Assembly: GCA_910579645.1 (NCBI GenBank)
Contig: CAJTVK010000022.1
Location: 1-43,590, forward strand
Source of the DNA: an uncultured Lachnospiraceae bacterium
Lineage (GTDB): Bacteria; Bacillota; Clostridia; Lachnospirales; Lachnospiraceae
Length of the DNA: 43,590 bases
Reading direction: 5' to 3'
Under the pieces are notes generated by a model, which saw nothing but the letters and a program-made list of their open reading frames with translations, did not search any database and was not told the origin of the DNA. Shown in pieces: positions 32,898-41,047 of the stretch (its first letter is position 1; each line of letters starts with the position of its first letter). The position numbers and the translations under genes are program-made.

Positions 32898-33487
32898 AAG
32901 GAAAAAAGAAATGGTATGATTACCTTTGGATTGCCTCACTGGCCTACCTGATTCTTGGATTTTTTAATATCCTCTTCGCATGGCTGGGGCTTCTCTGCTT
33001 TTTTATCCCCCTTGCCATAGCAGTTGTAAAAGGCAATAAGGCATACTGCAACAAATATTGCGGCAGGGGTCAGCTATTTTCCCTGGTCGGCGGCAGGTTC
33101 GGGCTGTCACGGAAAAAGGATATCCCCGGCTGGATGAGATCCGGTTATTTCCGATATGGATTTTTGATATTCTTCTTTGCAATGTTCTTCCTTATGCTGT
33201 GGAACACATGGCTGGTTTTCGCCGGGGAAAAAAATCTTAGTGCCGTAGTAACGCTGCTATGGACATTCAAGCTCCCATGGCATTGGGCTTATCATGGAAC
33301 CCTCTTCTCTGACGGTGTCGCCCAGTTCGCTTTCGGCTTCTACAGCATGATGCTCACCTCCACCGTACTGGGATTTTTGACCATGGTCTTATTCAAACCC
33401 CGCTCCTGGTGCGTATACTGCCCCATGGGAACAATGACGCAGCTTATATGCAGAGCAAAAAACGTGACTACGTCACAGAAACAGTAA
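32894..33487 (+). CDS. Membrane 4Fe-4S binding protein (NapH/YccM-like)
   Basis: A 197-residue membrane protein with four or five hydrophobic segments. Two cysteine clusters face the same side: YCNKYCGRGQLFSLVG and SWCVYCPMGTMTQLIC, the second being the CxxCPxG pattern of NapH/NosR/YccM-type proteins that move electrons across the membrane with the help of a ferredoxin. It overlaps the ferredoxin gene. The electron donor and acceptor are unknown. The downstream thioredoxin suggests reductive stress defence or thiol chemistry. Confidence 0.8.
   Translation: MKGKKKWYDYLWIASLAYLILGFFNILFAWLGLLCFFIPLAIAVVKGNKAYCNKYCGRGQLFSLVGGRFGLSRKKDIPGWMRSGYFRYGFLIFFFAMFFLMLWNTWLVFAGEKNLSAVVTLLWTFKLPWHWAYHGTLFSDGVAQFAFGFYSMMLTSTVLGFLTMVLFKPRSWCVYCPMGTMTQLICRAKNVTTSQKQ
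33464..33476. promoter_or_regulatory. Second Crp/Fnr-type dyad, before the thioredoxin gene
   Basis: GTGACTACGTCAC differs from the dyad at 32634 only in its central three bases and is likewise followed by AGAA. It overlaps the 3' end of the 4Fe-4S gene, 113 bp before the thioredoxin ATG. Confidence 0.45.
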
Positions 33488-33522
33488 GCGGGATATAATA
33501 CACTGCTAACAGATAAAAAGAA

Positions 33523-33537
33523 ACACCCTTCGGGTGT
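33523..33537. terminator. Short UUCG-type hairpin between the 4Fe-4S and thioredoxin genes
   Basis: ACACCC-TTC-GGGTGT forms a six-pair stem. No T run follows, so it may be an attenuator or processing signal rather than a full terminator. Confidence 0.4.
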
Positions 33538-33588
33538 ACCTCAATGCGCCAAAAGCAGCGCAGGAATAAAGAAAGGAAGGTACTGATT

Positions 33589-33897
33589 ATGTCCATAATC
33601 CATGTAAACAAAGACAACTTCGATTCTGTAAAAACCAGCGAAAAGCCTGTACTCCTGGATTTCTACGCCGACTGGTGCGGCCCCTGCCGCATGATATCCC
33701 CCATAGTGGAAGAAATCGCAGCGGAAAACCCGCAGTACCTGATAGGCAAGATCAACGTAAATAAAGAACCGGAACTGGCACAGAAATTCCATGTCATGAG
33801 CATCCCCACACTGGCTGTGATCAAAAACGGAAATGTCATAAGCCAGTCGGCAGGCGCGAGACCGAAAGCAGATATCCTCGCCATGCTAAAGGGCTAG
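33589..33897 (+). CDS. trxA: Thioredoxin
   Basis: A 102-residue thioredoxin with the active site DWCGPCRM and the cis-proline loop SIPTLAV. It reduces protein disulfides, normally with thioredoxin reductase, which is not encoded here. The ATG at 33589 follows AGGAAGG; the frame is open upstream to 33544. The 3' end overlaps that of the convergent Crp/Fnr gene by 12 bases. Confidence 0.94.
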   Translation: MSIIHVNKDNFDSVKTSEKPVLLDFYADWCGPCRMISPIVEEIAAENPQYLIGKINVNKEPELAQKFHVMSIPTLAVIKNGNVISQSAGARPKADILAMLKG

Positions 33898-34461
33898 ATC
33901 ACGGAGGCGCTTTTTGTCAAGGATTGTAACGCCGCCCCTGGAAACCTCCACAATCCCCTCACCGGCAAAATATTTCAGCATCCGGGATACCACTTCACGG
34001 GCAGAACCCATATACCGGGCAATCTGCCCGTGCGTCAGAGCAATGGTATCCGAACCGGTCCTTGCTGATTCATCCGAAAGGAAGATTGCCAGACGTTTAT
34101 CCATGCTCATAAACAAAACCTGCTGCATCACCCACATCACATCCGAAAAACGGCTGACCGCAGTTTCCAGCGCAAATATGCGGATGTCCGGATTCCGCCG
34201 AGATACTGCCGCAAAAGCAGGCCCGCTGACCACACAGCACTGGCTGTCCTCCTCCGCGTCTACGAATACATCAAACGTGATGGCATCCAGTACGCAGGAA
34301 GCAGACAGCATACACAGGTCGCCTCTGTGCAGACGGTAAAGCGTAATTTCCTTTCCCTCATCCGACATCATATAAAGACGCAGACTCCCGGAACAGACGA
34401 AGATTACGCCGGAACATTCTTCGCCGTTGTGGATATTCTTTCCCTTCGGATAAGTAAGCAT
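33886..34461 (-). CDS. Crp/Fnr family transcriptional regulator, 5' end frameshifted
   Basis: The C-terminal HTH reads ALTHGQIARYMGSAREVVSRML, followed by a short wing, and a cyclic-nucleotide-binding-like sensor precedes it. The recognised frame starts at an internal ATG at 34461 and lacks the usual first 25-30 residues. These are encoded just upstream: MREWKQNVKIFIKKFPF in one frame (from about 34564) and WEKISDADREYICQNSH in the next. Shortening the T5 run near 34514 by one base (minus-strand sense) joins them. So it is either a pseudogene, a shortened protein or a sequencing error. Likely targets are the GTGAC-N3-GTCAC dyads of the redox operon. Confidence 0.75.
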   Translation of the reverse strand: MLTYPKGKNIHNGEECSGVIFVCSGSLRLYMMSDEGKEITLYRLHRGDLCMLSASCVLDAITFDVFVDAEEDSQCCVVSGPAFAAVSRRNPDIRIFALETAVSRFSDVMWVMQQVLFMSMDKRLAIFLSDESARTGSDTIALTHGQIARYMGSAREVVSRMLKYFAGEGIVEVSRGGVTILDKKRLRDLAL

Positions 34462-34579
34462 ATGAGAATTCTGACAGATGTACTCCCTGTCTGCATCGGA
34501 TATTTTCTCCCAAAAAGGGAAATTTTTTTATAAATATTTTCACATTTTGTTTCCATTCTCTCATCTTCTTCCACACAGA

Positions 34580-34930
34580 TTAACGCAGAATAGCATCATA
34601 AATCCTTTTGTCATAATCCTGAAACACATTAAAAACCACTTTTTGAATATCTGAACCTTCCAGACACTTCCGGACTGTCCTGACAGCAATCTCTGCCGCC
34701 CGTTCGTTGGGGAAACAGAATACCCCCGTCGAAATACAGCAGAATGCAATGCTCCTGATTCCATTGGCTTCTGCCAGTTCCATGCATTCATTCCTAAGCT
34801 GCAGCCCCGCCGCTGAATGAATGGCATTGTCGATACAGGCATGGCACGGAATGTTCACTGTCCGCACATCAACCGATGCCAGTTCCCTTAATTCCTCTGA
34901 TGTAACCCCTGCCACTGCCGCGAGTCCCAT
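34580..34930 (-). pseudogene. Macro-domain remnant fused to a DUF6870-like start
   Basis: The first 25 residues (MGLAAVAGVTSEELRELASV, then DVRTV) match the start of the DUF6870-like protein at 14830. The rest is a macro (ADP-ribose-binding) domain with a gap: IHSAAGLQLRNEC jumps straight to MELAEANGIRSIAF and ISTGVFCFPNERAAEIAV. About 60 residues that normally lie between these are missing, as is the N-terminal part with the NAAN motif. The upstream DNA also resembles that of the 14830 gene. I read it as a recombined remnant of 116 codons, probably without function. Confidence 0.65.
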
Positions 34931-35135
34931 GGCACAACCATCTCCCTTTTACGTTAACACACTTCTCTTCACACTTCTATCTTATTCCTGCATTTGATTG
35001 TCCTATGCCTGCACATACCCTATGCTACAGACAGGCGAAGGATTTACACCTTTGCACCTGAAATTACTTCACATAAAACTTATCTTTCTGTTCATTCTTC
35101 CCAGCCAGACTGCAATGCGGATATTTCCTAACAGG

Positions 35136-35426
35136 TCAGCAGAATTTAACGTCCATTATGTCATTAAATCTAACCCCGCCGCCATACATTCCAGCATATG
35201 TACCATAAAAAGTGCCTGCTTCTCCGTACTGTCCATGAGAATTTTCTGGACTTTTTCCGCACATTCCCCTTTCACAGTCCTTGTCTCGCTCCTTATGATG
35301 ATATGCACCCAGGATGCCCATCATCCTCTCATATGCCTGTATTCCCGGCTGCCTGGTACCTGCCTCGATCTTCTTTAAATGGGATTCGCTGATACCCGCA
35401 GCTTCCGCAAGTTCCTTCCTGCTCAT
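35136..35426 (-). pseudogene. XRE-type helix-turn-helix protein with a nonsense codon near its start
   Basis: SRKELAEAAGISESHLKKIE followed by AGTRQPG is a Cro/C1-type DNA-binding domain. The open frame from the ATG at 35426 lacks the first helix and has no ribosome site. The same frame extends upstream through AEGIHLGKTIGKLCGACG to ATG-ATA-TGA, where a good AGGAGG precedes the ATG. The TGA at codon 3 therefore seems to have broken the gene. The C-terminal 50 residues are unassigned. Confidence 0.6.
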
Positions 35427-35855
35427 CCCACATGCCCCACATAGTTTCCCTATTGTCTTGCCTAAATGAATGCCTTCTGCTCATATCATTTTGTACCTCC
35501 TGACTGGTGTGCTTATTATAAAGTTATCTTTCCCGTTTGCATAGTGACTGGTTGTGTCCTTTTTTTCCGATTTGGGCAGTTCAAGCCTTTCCACCATTTT
35601 CTTCCTTTTTCCACTGCATTTTCAGCCTTTTCCGGCATGGTTCGTTTTCTTTCATCACGAAACACTTTTTGCTGTCGAAATGTTTTTGTTCTGATAAACA
35701 CTCTTTATATCTGCTATTCCCTTCCCAATTGCATTTATGCCATATCACGGACTCTTCAACCACAAAAAATCTCTTTCTGACAAGTTCCTTACAACTTGAA
35801 CTTATCAGAAAGAGATTGGCTCACAATATCCTGCTATGCTTAAACTCTACAAAGA
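35427..35855. other. Intergenic region between the HTH remnant and the GH5 gene
   Basis: It contains the broken 5' end of the HTH gene (to about 35490) and, near 35760-35817, the terminator of the GH5 transcript. The rest is T-rich on the plus strand with no supported gene. Confidence 0.5.
35762..35817 (-). terminator. Terminator of the GH5 operon
   Basis: Arms 35768-35787 and 35798-35817 pair over 20 bases with one G-T wobble around a 10-base loop. In the minus direction the stem is followed by TTTTTTG. It lies 38 bp past the GH5 stop. Confidence 0.85.
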
Positions 35856-37262
35856 CTATGTGTTTGCCGCCTTAATCCACGCAGTTTTTTCTTCGTCCCC
35901 CACCGAAGCGAAACGCACATAACTGCCGTCTGAAAAATGTCTTGTCACCTCTGCTTTCACATTATCGCCGCCATCAAACTCTGCTTCTTTAAATGGAACA
36001 TAGCACAGAACTTCCCTGCCTTTCCACGTCACTTCCAGCTTCTTTCCAATCCTATCATAATGATAAGCCTTCAATTCCCCGTCTGTTTCCGCCGGATAGG
36101 CACGTTTCAAGGCACTGAAGTTTCCATCCGTTTCCATCCCCGGCAGGTACTGCCAATAAGCGGAACTCCAAAGATACCTTTCCAGAATCCCATTCATATC
36201 TTCTATCAGCTTCCCCGTAAACTCTCTGCTCGGAAAAGCACCCCACTCGCCTACGATAACCGGCATGTTTAAGCGTTCCTGCGCAGCACGCTTATCCGCA
36301 AAGAGGGCATATACATTCTCCTGGCTGAAGTTTTCGTATTGATCACTGTCAACCACCGAATCATACCCGTGGGGCGCATAAATCTGCTGTGTTTCCGGTT
36401 CTTTGTCCACGTCCCTGACGCGGCTAATCCCTGTCTTAAAATTCGCACTGCAATAGATATTCCCGCCCGTTACAAGCGCAATATCCGTATATTGGCGGAT
36501 TGCGTCATTCATCTTCTGGTAAAAAGGCATTAGGGTATCTTTATCAAATTCCATAAAAGCCTGATTGACAATTTCCGTCATATAAGCCGTGCTTTCCGGC
36601 GTGATTCCCTGCATGGCGGCAAAATCAAATTCCGGGAATTTCTCTTTGGTCTTCCTACCCGCAATCCCAAAGGTATTCCTCGCAAGGCTGCCCATAAAAG
36701 GTTCGTTCATAGGTTCATACCCAATCACATTATTATGCCCGTCTAACTTCTTTGCGATATATTCCCACGTTGCGGCATAGTGATCCATTAATCCGATACC
36801 GTCTTCTGCCGGGTCGTTTTTCCAGAAATGATCCGCCGCGTTGATGATAGCCTCACTCCTTAAATATGCGTCAAACCACATGGCGCAGTCCGTGGGATGC
36901 TCTGCCCCGTCTGTGAGGGTCGCCCACTTTGGCGCACCGTCTCCGTATAGCACCGACCACAGATCCTGATGCATATCCACCAGAACGTAAAGATTCTCCC
37001 TTTCCGCGTCCGAAATCACACAGCTGATCTTTTCCAGATAACCATCGTCATAAACACCCGGCCGGGGTTCTACGGCATCCCAGAAAATTCCCAGACGGAC
37101 CAGATTAAATCCGCTCTCTGCAAACCACGCAAATACCCTCTCATGCTCCGGCCACAGATATCCCATCTCCTTTTCCTTACAGACAAAGTTGATTCCCTGC
37201 AAAAGCACCTGCCTGCCGGACTCATTTACAAACAGATCCCCTGATACTTTAATTCTTTCCAT
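35856..37262 (-). CDS. GH5 family glycoside hydrolase
   Basis: A 468-residue retaining glycosidase of the GH5 clan. The acid/base Glu is in GYEPMNEPF and the nucleophile Glu in PVIVGEWGAF. VDMHQDLWS and the C-terminal beta domain resemble endoglycoceramidase-like GH5 members, but the substrate cannot be set from sequence alone. No signal peptide is visible, so it acts inside the cell on a small imported glycoside. It follows the glycosidase remnant at 37263 with no gap, and the AraC regulator at 38212 is divergently placed to control this unit. Confidence 0.88.
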   Translation of the reverse strand: MERIKVSGDLFVNESGRQVLLQGINFVCKEKEMGYLWPEHERVFAWFAESGFNLVRLGIFWDAVEPRPGVYDDGYLEKISCVISDAERENLYVLVDMHQDLWSVLYGDGAPKWATLTDGAEHPTDCAMWFDAYLRSEAIINAADHFWKNDPAEDGIGLMDHYAATWEYIAKKLDGHNNVIGYEPMNEPFMGSLARNTFGIAGRKTKEKFPEFDFAAMQGITPESTAYMTEIVNQAFMEFDKDTLMPFYQKMNDAIRQYTDIALVTGGNIYCSANFKTGISRVRDVDKEPETQQIYAPHGYDSVVDSDQYENFSQENVYALFADKRAAQERLNMPVIVGEWGAFPSREFTGKLIEDMNGILERYLWSSAYWQYLPGMETDGNFSALKRAYPAETDGELKAYHYDRIGKKLEVTWKGREVLCYVPFKEAEFDGGDNVKAEVTRHFSDGSYVRFASVGDEEKTAWIKAANT

Positions 37263-37727
37263 CTATACTTCCTCCTGTGCATTCAGTGTCTTTACAATCG
37301 CCTCAAACAGCGGTTTCGCCTCCGGCGCTGCCCCCAAAAGCTCCGAGAGCGTCATAGAAAAGGCATACTCAACCATCGGATTATTCAGCATCTGGGGCGC
37401 TGCCTGTTTTATCATCTCGATTGCCTGCGGCTGTTCCCAGATTTCTCCCAGATTACTGTCCATACTGTACCGCTCACTCTTAAGGCAGGTATCCGTTTCA
37501 TAGGTATACTCATGGATGCCCGAGCCGACTTCCAGCGCGCCCTCCCGTTCCGGCAGATAAATCAGCGCAGTTGTGTTGGGCGGTACCTGCACTCTGATAT
37601 GGATCTTTTTATCACGGCAGCTCCAGAATGAAACAATCTTCCCGTAAGGGGATTCCAGGGAACATTCCGCCTCCTCGATGCCCTTCACGAACATTCGCAC
37701 CCGTATCTTCCTGCCATAAACTGACAC
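37263..37727 (-). pseudogene. C-terminal remnant of a GH78-like alpha-L-rhamnosidase
   Basis: The 154-codon frame carries only the last domain of a GH78-type enzyme: SPYGKIVSFWSCRDKKIHIR, then VPPNTTALIYLPE and EVGSGIHEYTYE, followed by a helical tail. The catalytic barrel is missing. The first 20 residues overlap a truncated esterase frame, which marks a deletion scar near 37690-37730. The family name rests on the recognisable C-terminal beta-sandwich pattern and is moderately certain. Confidence 0.6.
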
Positions 37728-38026
37728 AGATCCCTCCTCTGCCGTGCAGACCCCGTTGTAAACCCTCCGCCGTGGATATAAAACACTGTATATCTGCTCT
37801 TTTTATCTTTCACTGTCCGTTCTGCATGAATCCCGTCCAATGAAATTTCCGTAGTCCGCACCCCTTTCGGCGATTTTGGAATCCTTCTCTCATTCTGCCT
37901 GCGTTCCCCCTCGTAATCATGCTCACGCCTTACGCTGGAATTCCTTGCCGCAAAAAACAAAAGATTCATAAGCCTTGCTTTGAAACTTGGATTTTTCTTT
38001 GCTTTTTTTGAAGCTTTCCTCTCCAT
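37685..38026 (-). pseudogene. N-terminal remnant of an alpha/beta-hydrolase (esterase)
   Basis: A frame of 113 codons with a good start (AGGAGAGG before the ATG). After a basic leader it reaches YTVFYIHGGGFTTGS, the oxyanion-hole HGGG motif of hormone-sensitive-lipase-type esterases, then ends at RYGCECS. The catalytic Ser, Asp and His parts are gone. It is joined to the rhamnosidase tail by what looks like one large deletion. Confidence 0.7.
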
Positions 38027-38211
38027 ACCACCTCTCCTTCCTGATCAGATTCCTGTTTAGTCCCTTTCATCTTTTACACATCATATTTCTTTCAAAGCAA
38101 TATGTATTGTAAATTCAAATATAATATTGTAATTTCACGAATTATATTTTAAGATTTGTCTAGACAGGTTCTGCTGTTTATTCCTGAATATTTGAAACGG
38201 AGGGTATCCCC

Positions 38212-39432
38212 ATGATCACAGATATCATTGATTTCTGCCAGCAGTTTTACGCTTCCACCTTTATCCCGATCTTATATTTCCATTGGCCTCATGAGATACA
38301 ATGGTCATGCCCGTCCGTATTAAAAGAAATGAGCACCCAGAATACCGTTATGGAAGAGAAGATCAAATTCCATAAAAATCCGGATTACTTTATCACGGAT
38401 TCCTATACCTATTTCGGCTTCGTCAATATTGACGCTTCCCCTTCCAAAATGGACTTTATCATTCTTGGCCCCGTCTACAGCACGCCCTTATCAGAGGAAA
38501 CCATCCGCAGCTTTCTCCGTGAGTGCAGGCTTGCAGGCGAAAACGCGGAAGAAATGAGAAACGTTCTCTTAAACAGCCCCAACATTACATTCCACCAGTT
38601 CTTAAGTATGATTTCCTTTATACAATTGTGTATCAACGGTGAAAAAACAGACATTGAAAGCCACTTTTCCACCCGCATGAATGCCTCTGTGCAGGACACG
38701 ATTTCCAGACGATATTCCAGCAGGCTTTATGACAACCGTGAAAATGCCGAATACCACAACACCTGGGAATTTGAGCAGACGCTGATGGACTGTATTTCCC
38801 ATGGCGATATTCCAAGGCTCCAAAAAACAATCCAGTCACAACAGAAAGAATTTCCCATTAAATCCGGTATCCTGTCCCACAACGTCCTCCAGCATACCCG
38901 CAACCTCTTTATTGTCACGGTCACACTCGCCACCAGAGCTGCCGTATCGGGTGGACTGGATACGCAGCAGGCTTACCAGCTCAGCGACCTCTATATCCGG
39001 GAATGCGAAAACACGCAAAGCGTGGATTCATTTGAGTCTCTGACTTACACGATGCTGGTCGACTTTACCACCCGGGTCGGGAACCGGAAGCTGCCGATTG
39101 AAGGAATGTCAAAAGAAGTGTTCCAGTGTGTACAGTATATTTCCCGGCGGCCCAATGTACCTGTCACCGTAGATGATGTTGCCGCTTTCATTGGAAAGAG
39201 CCGTTCCTATATCACCCGAAAATTCAAACAGGAACTGGGGTTTGACATCAGCAGCTTTATCATGCGCTGTAAACTGGAAGAAGCAAAGAGCCTGCTGACC
39301 TTCACGGACAAGCCGTTAAGTGAAATCAGCAGCTATCTTTGCTTCTCCAGCCAGAGCTATTTTCAAAATGTCTTTAAGAAGAAGTATGGAATGACACCTC
39401 TCCAATACCGGAATCGTAATATCGAGCTTTAA
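38212..39432 (+). CDS. AraC family transcriptional regulator
   Basis: A 406-residue regulator. The C-terminal 100 residues hold two HTH motifs: VDDVAAFIGKSRSYITRKFK and SEISSYLCFSSQSYFQNVFK, ending with KKYGMTPLQYR. The N-terminal 280 residues are a sensor domain of a type common in Firmicutes glycosidase clusters. The ATG follows GGAGGG. It is divergent from the esterase/GH remnant and GH5 genes and most likely activates them in response to a glycoside. Confidence 0.9.
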   Translation: MITDIIDFCQQFYASTFIPILYFHWPHEIQWSCPSVLKEMSTQNTVMEEKIKFHKNPDYFITDSYTYFGFVNIDASPSKMDFIILGPVYSTPLSEETIRSFLRECRLAGENAEEMRNVLLNSPNITFHQFLSMISFIQLCINGEKTDIESHFSTRMNASVQDTISRRYSSRLYDNRENAEYHNTWEFEQTLMDCISHGDIPRLQKTIQSQQKEFPIKSGILSHNVLQHTRNLFIVTVTLATRAAVSGGLDTQQAYQLSDLYIRECENTQSVDSFESLTYTMLVDFTTRVGNRKLPIEGMSKEVFQCVQYISRRPNVPVTVDDVAAFIGKSRSYITRKFKQELGFDISSFIMRCKLEEAKSLLTFTDKPLSEISSYLCFSSQSYFQNVFKKKYGMTPLQYRNRNIEL

Positions 39433-39657
39433 AATTCATACTCCCCGGACAGTAATGTTTTCCGCCTCTCACCTGGCAGGCAGACCTCCGCCGTTGTATG
39501 CAGGATTCAGCCAGATTTTTGAAAGCATGAATTAAACAGCCGTATTGGGAATTACTGATATGGAATATCAAAAACCAGTTCACTATACAAACAGCGTGAT
39601 TTTGGATATAATATAACCTAACAGCATAAAATACATAAAAGAAAGGGGCAGTTTATT

Positions 39658-39879
39658 ATGTTAGCGGCAGTAAAGGGATATTATAATGGCAGCCATATCG
39701 TAATCAATGAAGACATCAGCCTGAGTGCCGGGCAGGAAGTCATTGTGACTATTCTGGACACGCAAAGCGTACCCAAAAAGAAAACAGACCTGAAAAAATA
39801 CATGGGAAGAGGCGAGAAAATGTTCCATTCCGATGCACAGGATTATGTAAGGGAGATGCGGGACAGTGACAGAATATAA
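39658..39879 (+). CDS. VapB-like antitoxin
   Basis: A 73-residue protein with an N-terminal beta-rich segment (VKGYYNGSHIVINEDISLSA, then GQEVIVTILD) and an acidic, helical C terminus, the usual build of small antitoxins paired with PIN toxins. It has a good start (AAAGGGGC before the ATG) and overlaps the start of the PIN-domain frame at 39866. Since that toxin is broken, the antitoxin may be an orphan or could act against related toxins. Confidence 0.75.
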   Translation: MLAAVKGYYNGSHIVINEDISLSAGQEVIVTILDTQSVPKKKTDLKKYMGRGEKMFHSDAQDYVREMRDSDRI

Positions 39880-40290
39880 GAAAATCTTTTTAGACACCAT
39901 TCCTATTATTTATTTCCTTGATGCAGATATTAATTATGCAGAAAAAGTAGAGCAGCTTTTTGAAGAATTTATAGAAAAGAAGTGCCCATGGCAACATCTA
40001 CAATCACCTGTACGGAATACCTGACCTATCCATACAGGACAGGGAACACGGATAAAATAAATGTTTTCTTTGAGTTTTTAACAGACTGCAATGTGCAGAT
40101 ACATCCGATTGATATCAGCATAGCAAAAAAAGCTGCACAGATACGCGCCTGATATAAGGATTTTAAAACCATGGACTGTCTGCAGCTTGCCACTGCCTGT
40201 TTACAGCAATGCGACCTGTTCCTCACAAATGACAAGCAGTTACGTCAGTTTGATGAGTTAAAATGTATGGTTATTGATGATTTAAAATGA
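39866..40290 (+). pseudogene. Broken PIN-domain toxin (VapC-like)
   Basis: The GTG at 39866 opens a frame with KIFLDTIPIIYFLDAD, the first PIN acidic motif. The frame shifts near 39985, after which PMATSTITCTEYL, MDCLQLATA and CDLFLTNDKQL supply the other acidic positions. A TGA at 40150-40152 interrupts the second part. All four acidic residues of the PIN site are present, so it was once a functional RNase-type toxin, now disabled by two lesions. Confidence 0.8.
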
Positions 40291-40345
40291 TATTATAGCA
40301 GGCTTAAAAACTATATTAATGCTGTGAAAACTTTATAAGCTCTCC

Positions 40346-40374
40346 AGGTTCTCAGGGCGCCGCCCTGAGAACCT
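40346..40374. repeat. 29-bp near-perfect palindrome
   Basis: AGGTTCTCAGGGCG and CGCCCTGAGAACCT are 14-base arms around a single C. It lies between the VapC remnant and the sigma-factor fragments. It could be a terminator, a cruciform or a recombination site. The rest of 40291-40492 holds no gene. Confidence 0.6.
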
Positions 40375-40492
40375 GCAAGGGATCGGTTCCCTGACCCTTT
40401 TGCCGGGCGCTGTCCGAACCCGTCCTCGCCGGAAGCAAGAAAAGGAGCAGCAGCCCCTTTTCTGTCAAAAAGGATAATCCGTGAACCTTTTG

Positions 40493-40651
40493 TCAAGAGA
40501 CTTTCGCGGCATTTCCCAGCTTTTTCTGGTAACGCTCCTTACGCTCTGACCGGTACCATTCCAGATAAATTTCCCGGTTCACTTCCACCAGCGTACCGTC
40601 ACCTAATCGGATAACATATTTTTCCCGTTCTTTCGGTTTCTTCCCTCTCAT
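40493..40651 (-). pseudogene. N-terminal fragment of a sigma-factor-like protein of the ICE type
   Basis: The 52 codons from the ATG at 40651 read EKYVIRLGDGTLVEVNREIY followed by LEWYRSERKERY. This is the characteristic start of the small sigma-70-like proteins found in Firmicutes integrative elements. The DNA-binding region is absent. The ATG overlaps the stop of the preceding fragment. Confidence 0.55.
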
Positions 40652-40848
40652 ACAGCCGCTGTCTCCCTTTCTGCATGGTTCAGGGAATAATATTTTTTCC
40701 GCAGTCTCCGGGCTGCCTGTGACAATATCGCAGATACTGCCGGGCTGCTGATTCCAAGTTCCTTTGCCGGTTCTTTCCACAATAAGCTTTCCGTCCTCTC
40801 TTCCGGGCAAAGAAACAGGACTGCATCGGCCGGTAAATCAAAAGCCAA
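40648..40848 (-). pseudogene. C-terminal fragment of a sigma-70-like HTH protein
   Basis: This frame of 66 codons holds a region-4-like HTH (AKELGISSPAVSAILSQAAR, then RLRKKYYSLN) but no start with a ribosome site. It is probably the 3' part of a sigma-like gene whose front was lost. Together with the next fragment it suggests loss of a larger element backbone here. Confidence 0.5.
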
Positions 40849-41047
40849 TCCAGTCCAATATAGAATACTTTTACATGGAAAATAACATTTCCTTTAACGA
40901 ACCGCCTTGTGTTACGTTATTGCAAACCGCTATTTCCCCTTAGATTTTTTAATAAAACAGGCCTGTCCTACCGCCAAATCTTTTGCCTGAAAGGCACTTT
41001 TTCGTAGGACTAAATCAGCGGAACCCCTTGTGTTTACTTTGGTTTCA

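Noticed and set aside
40311..40496. Small open frame across the 29-bp palindrome
   Set aside because: It has no ribosome site or domain and is explained by the palindrome.
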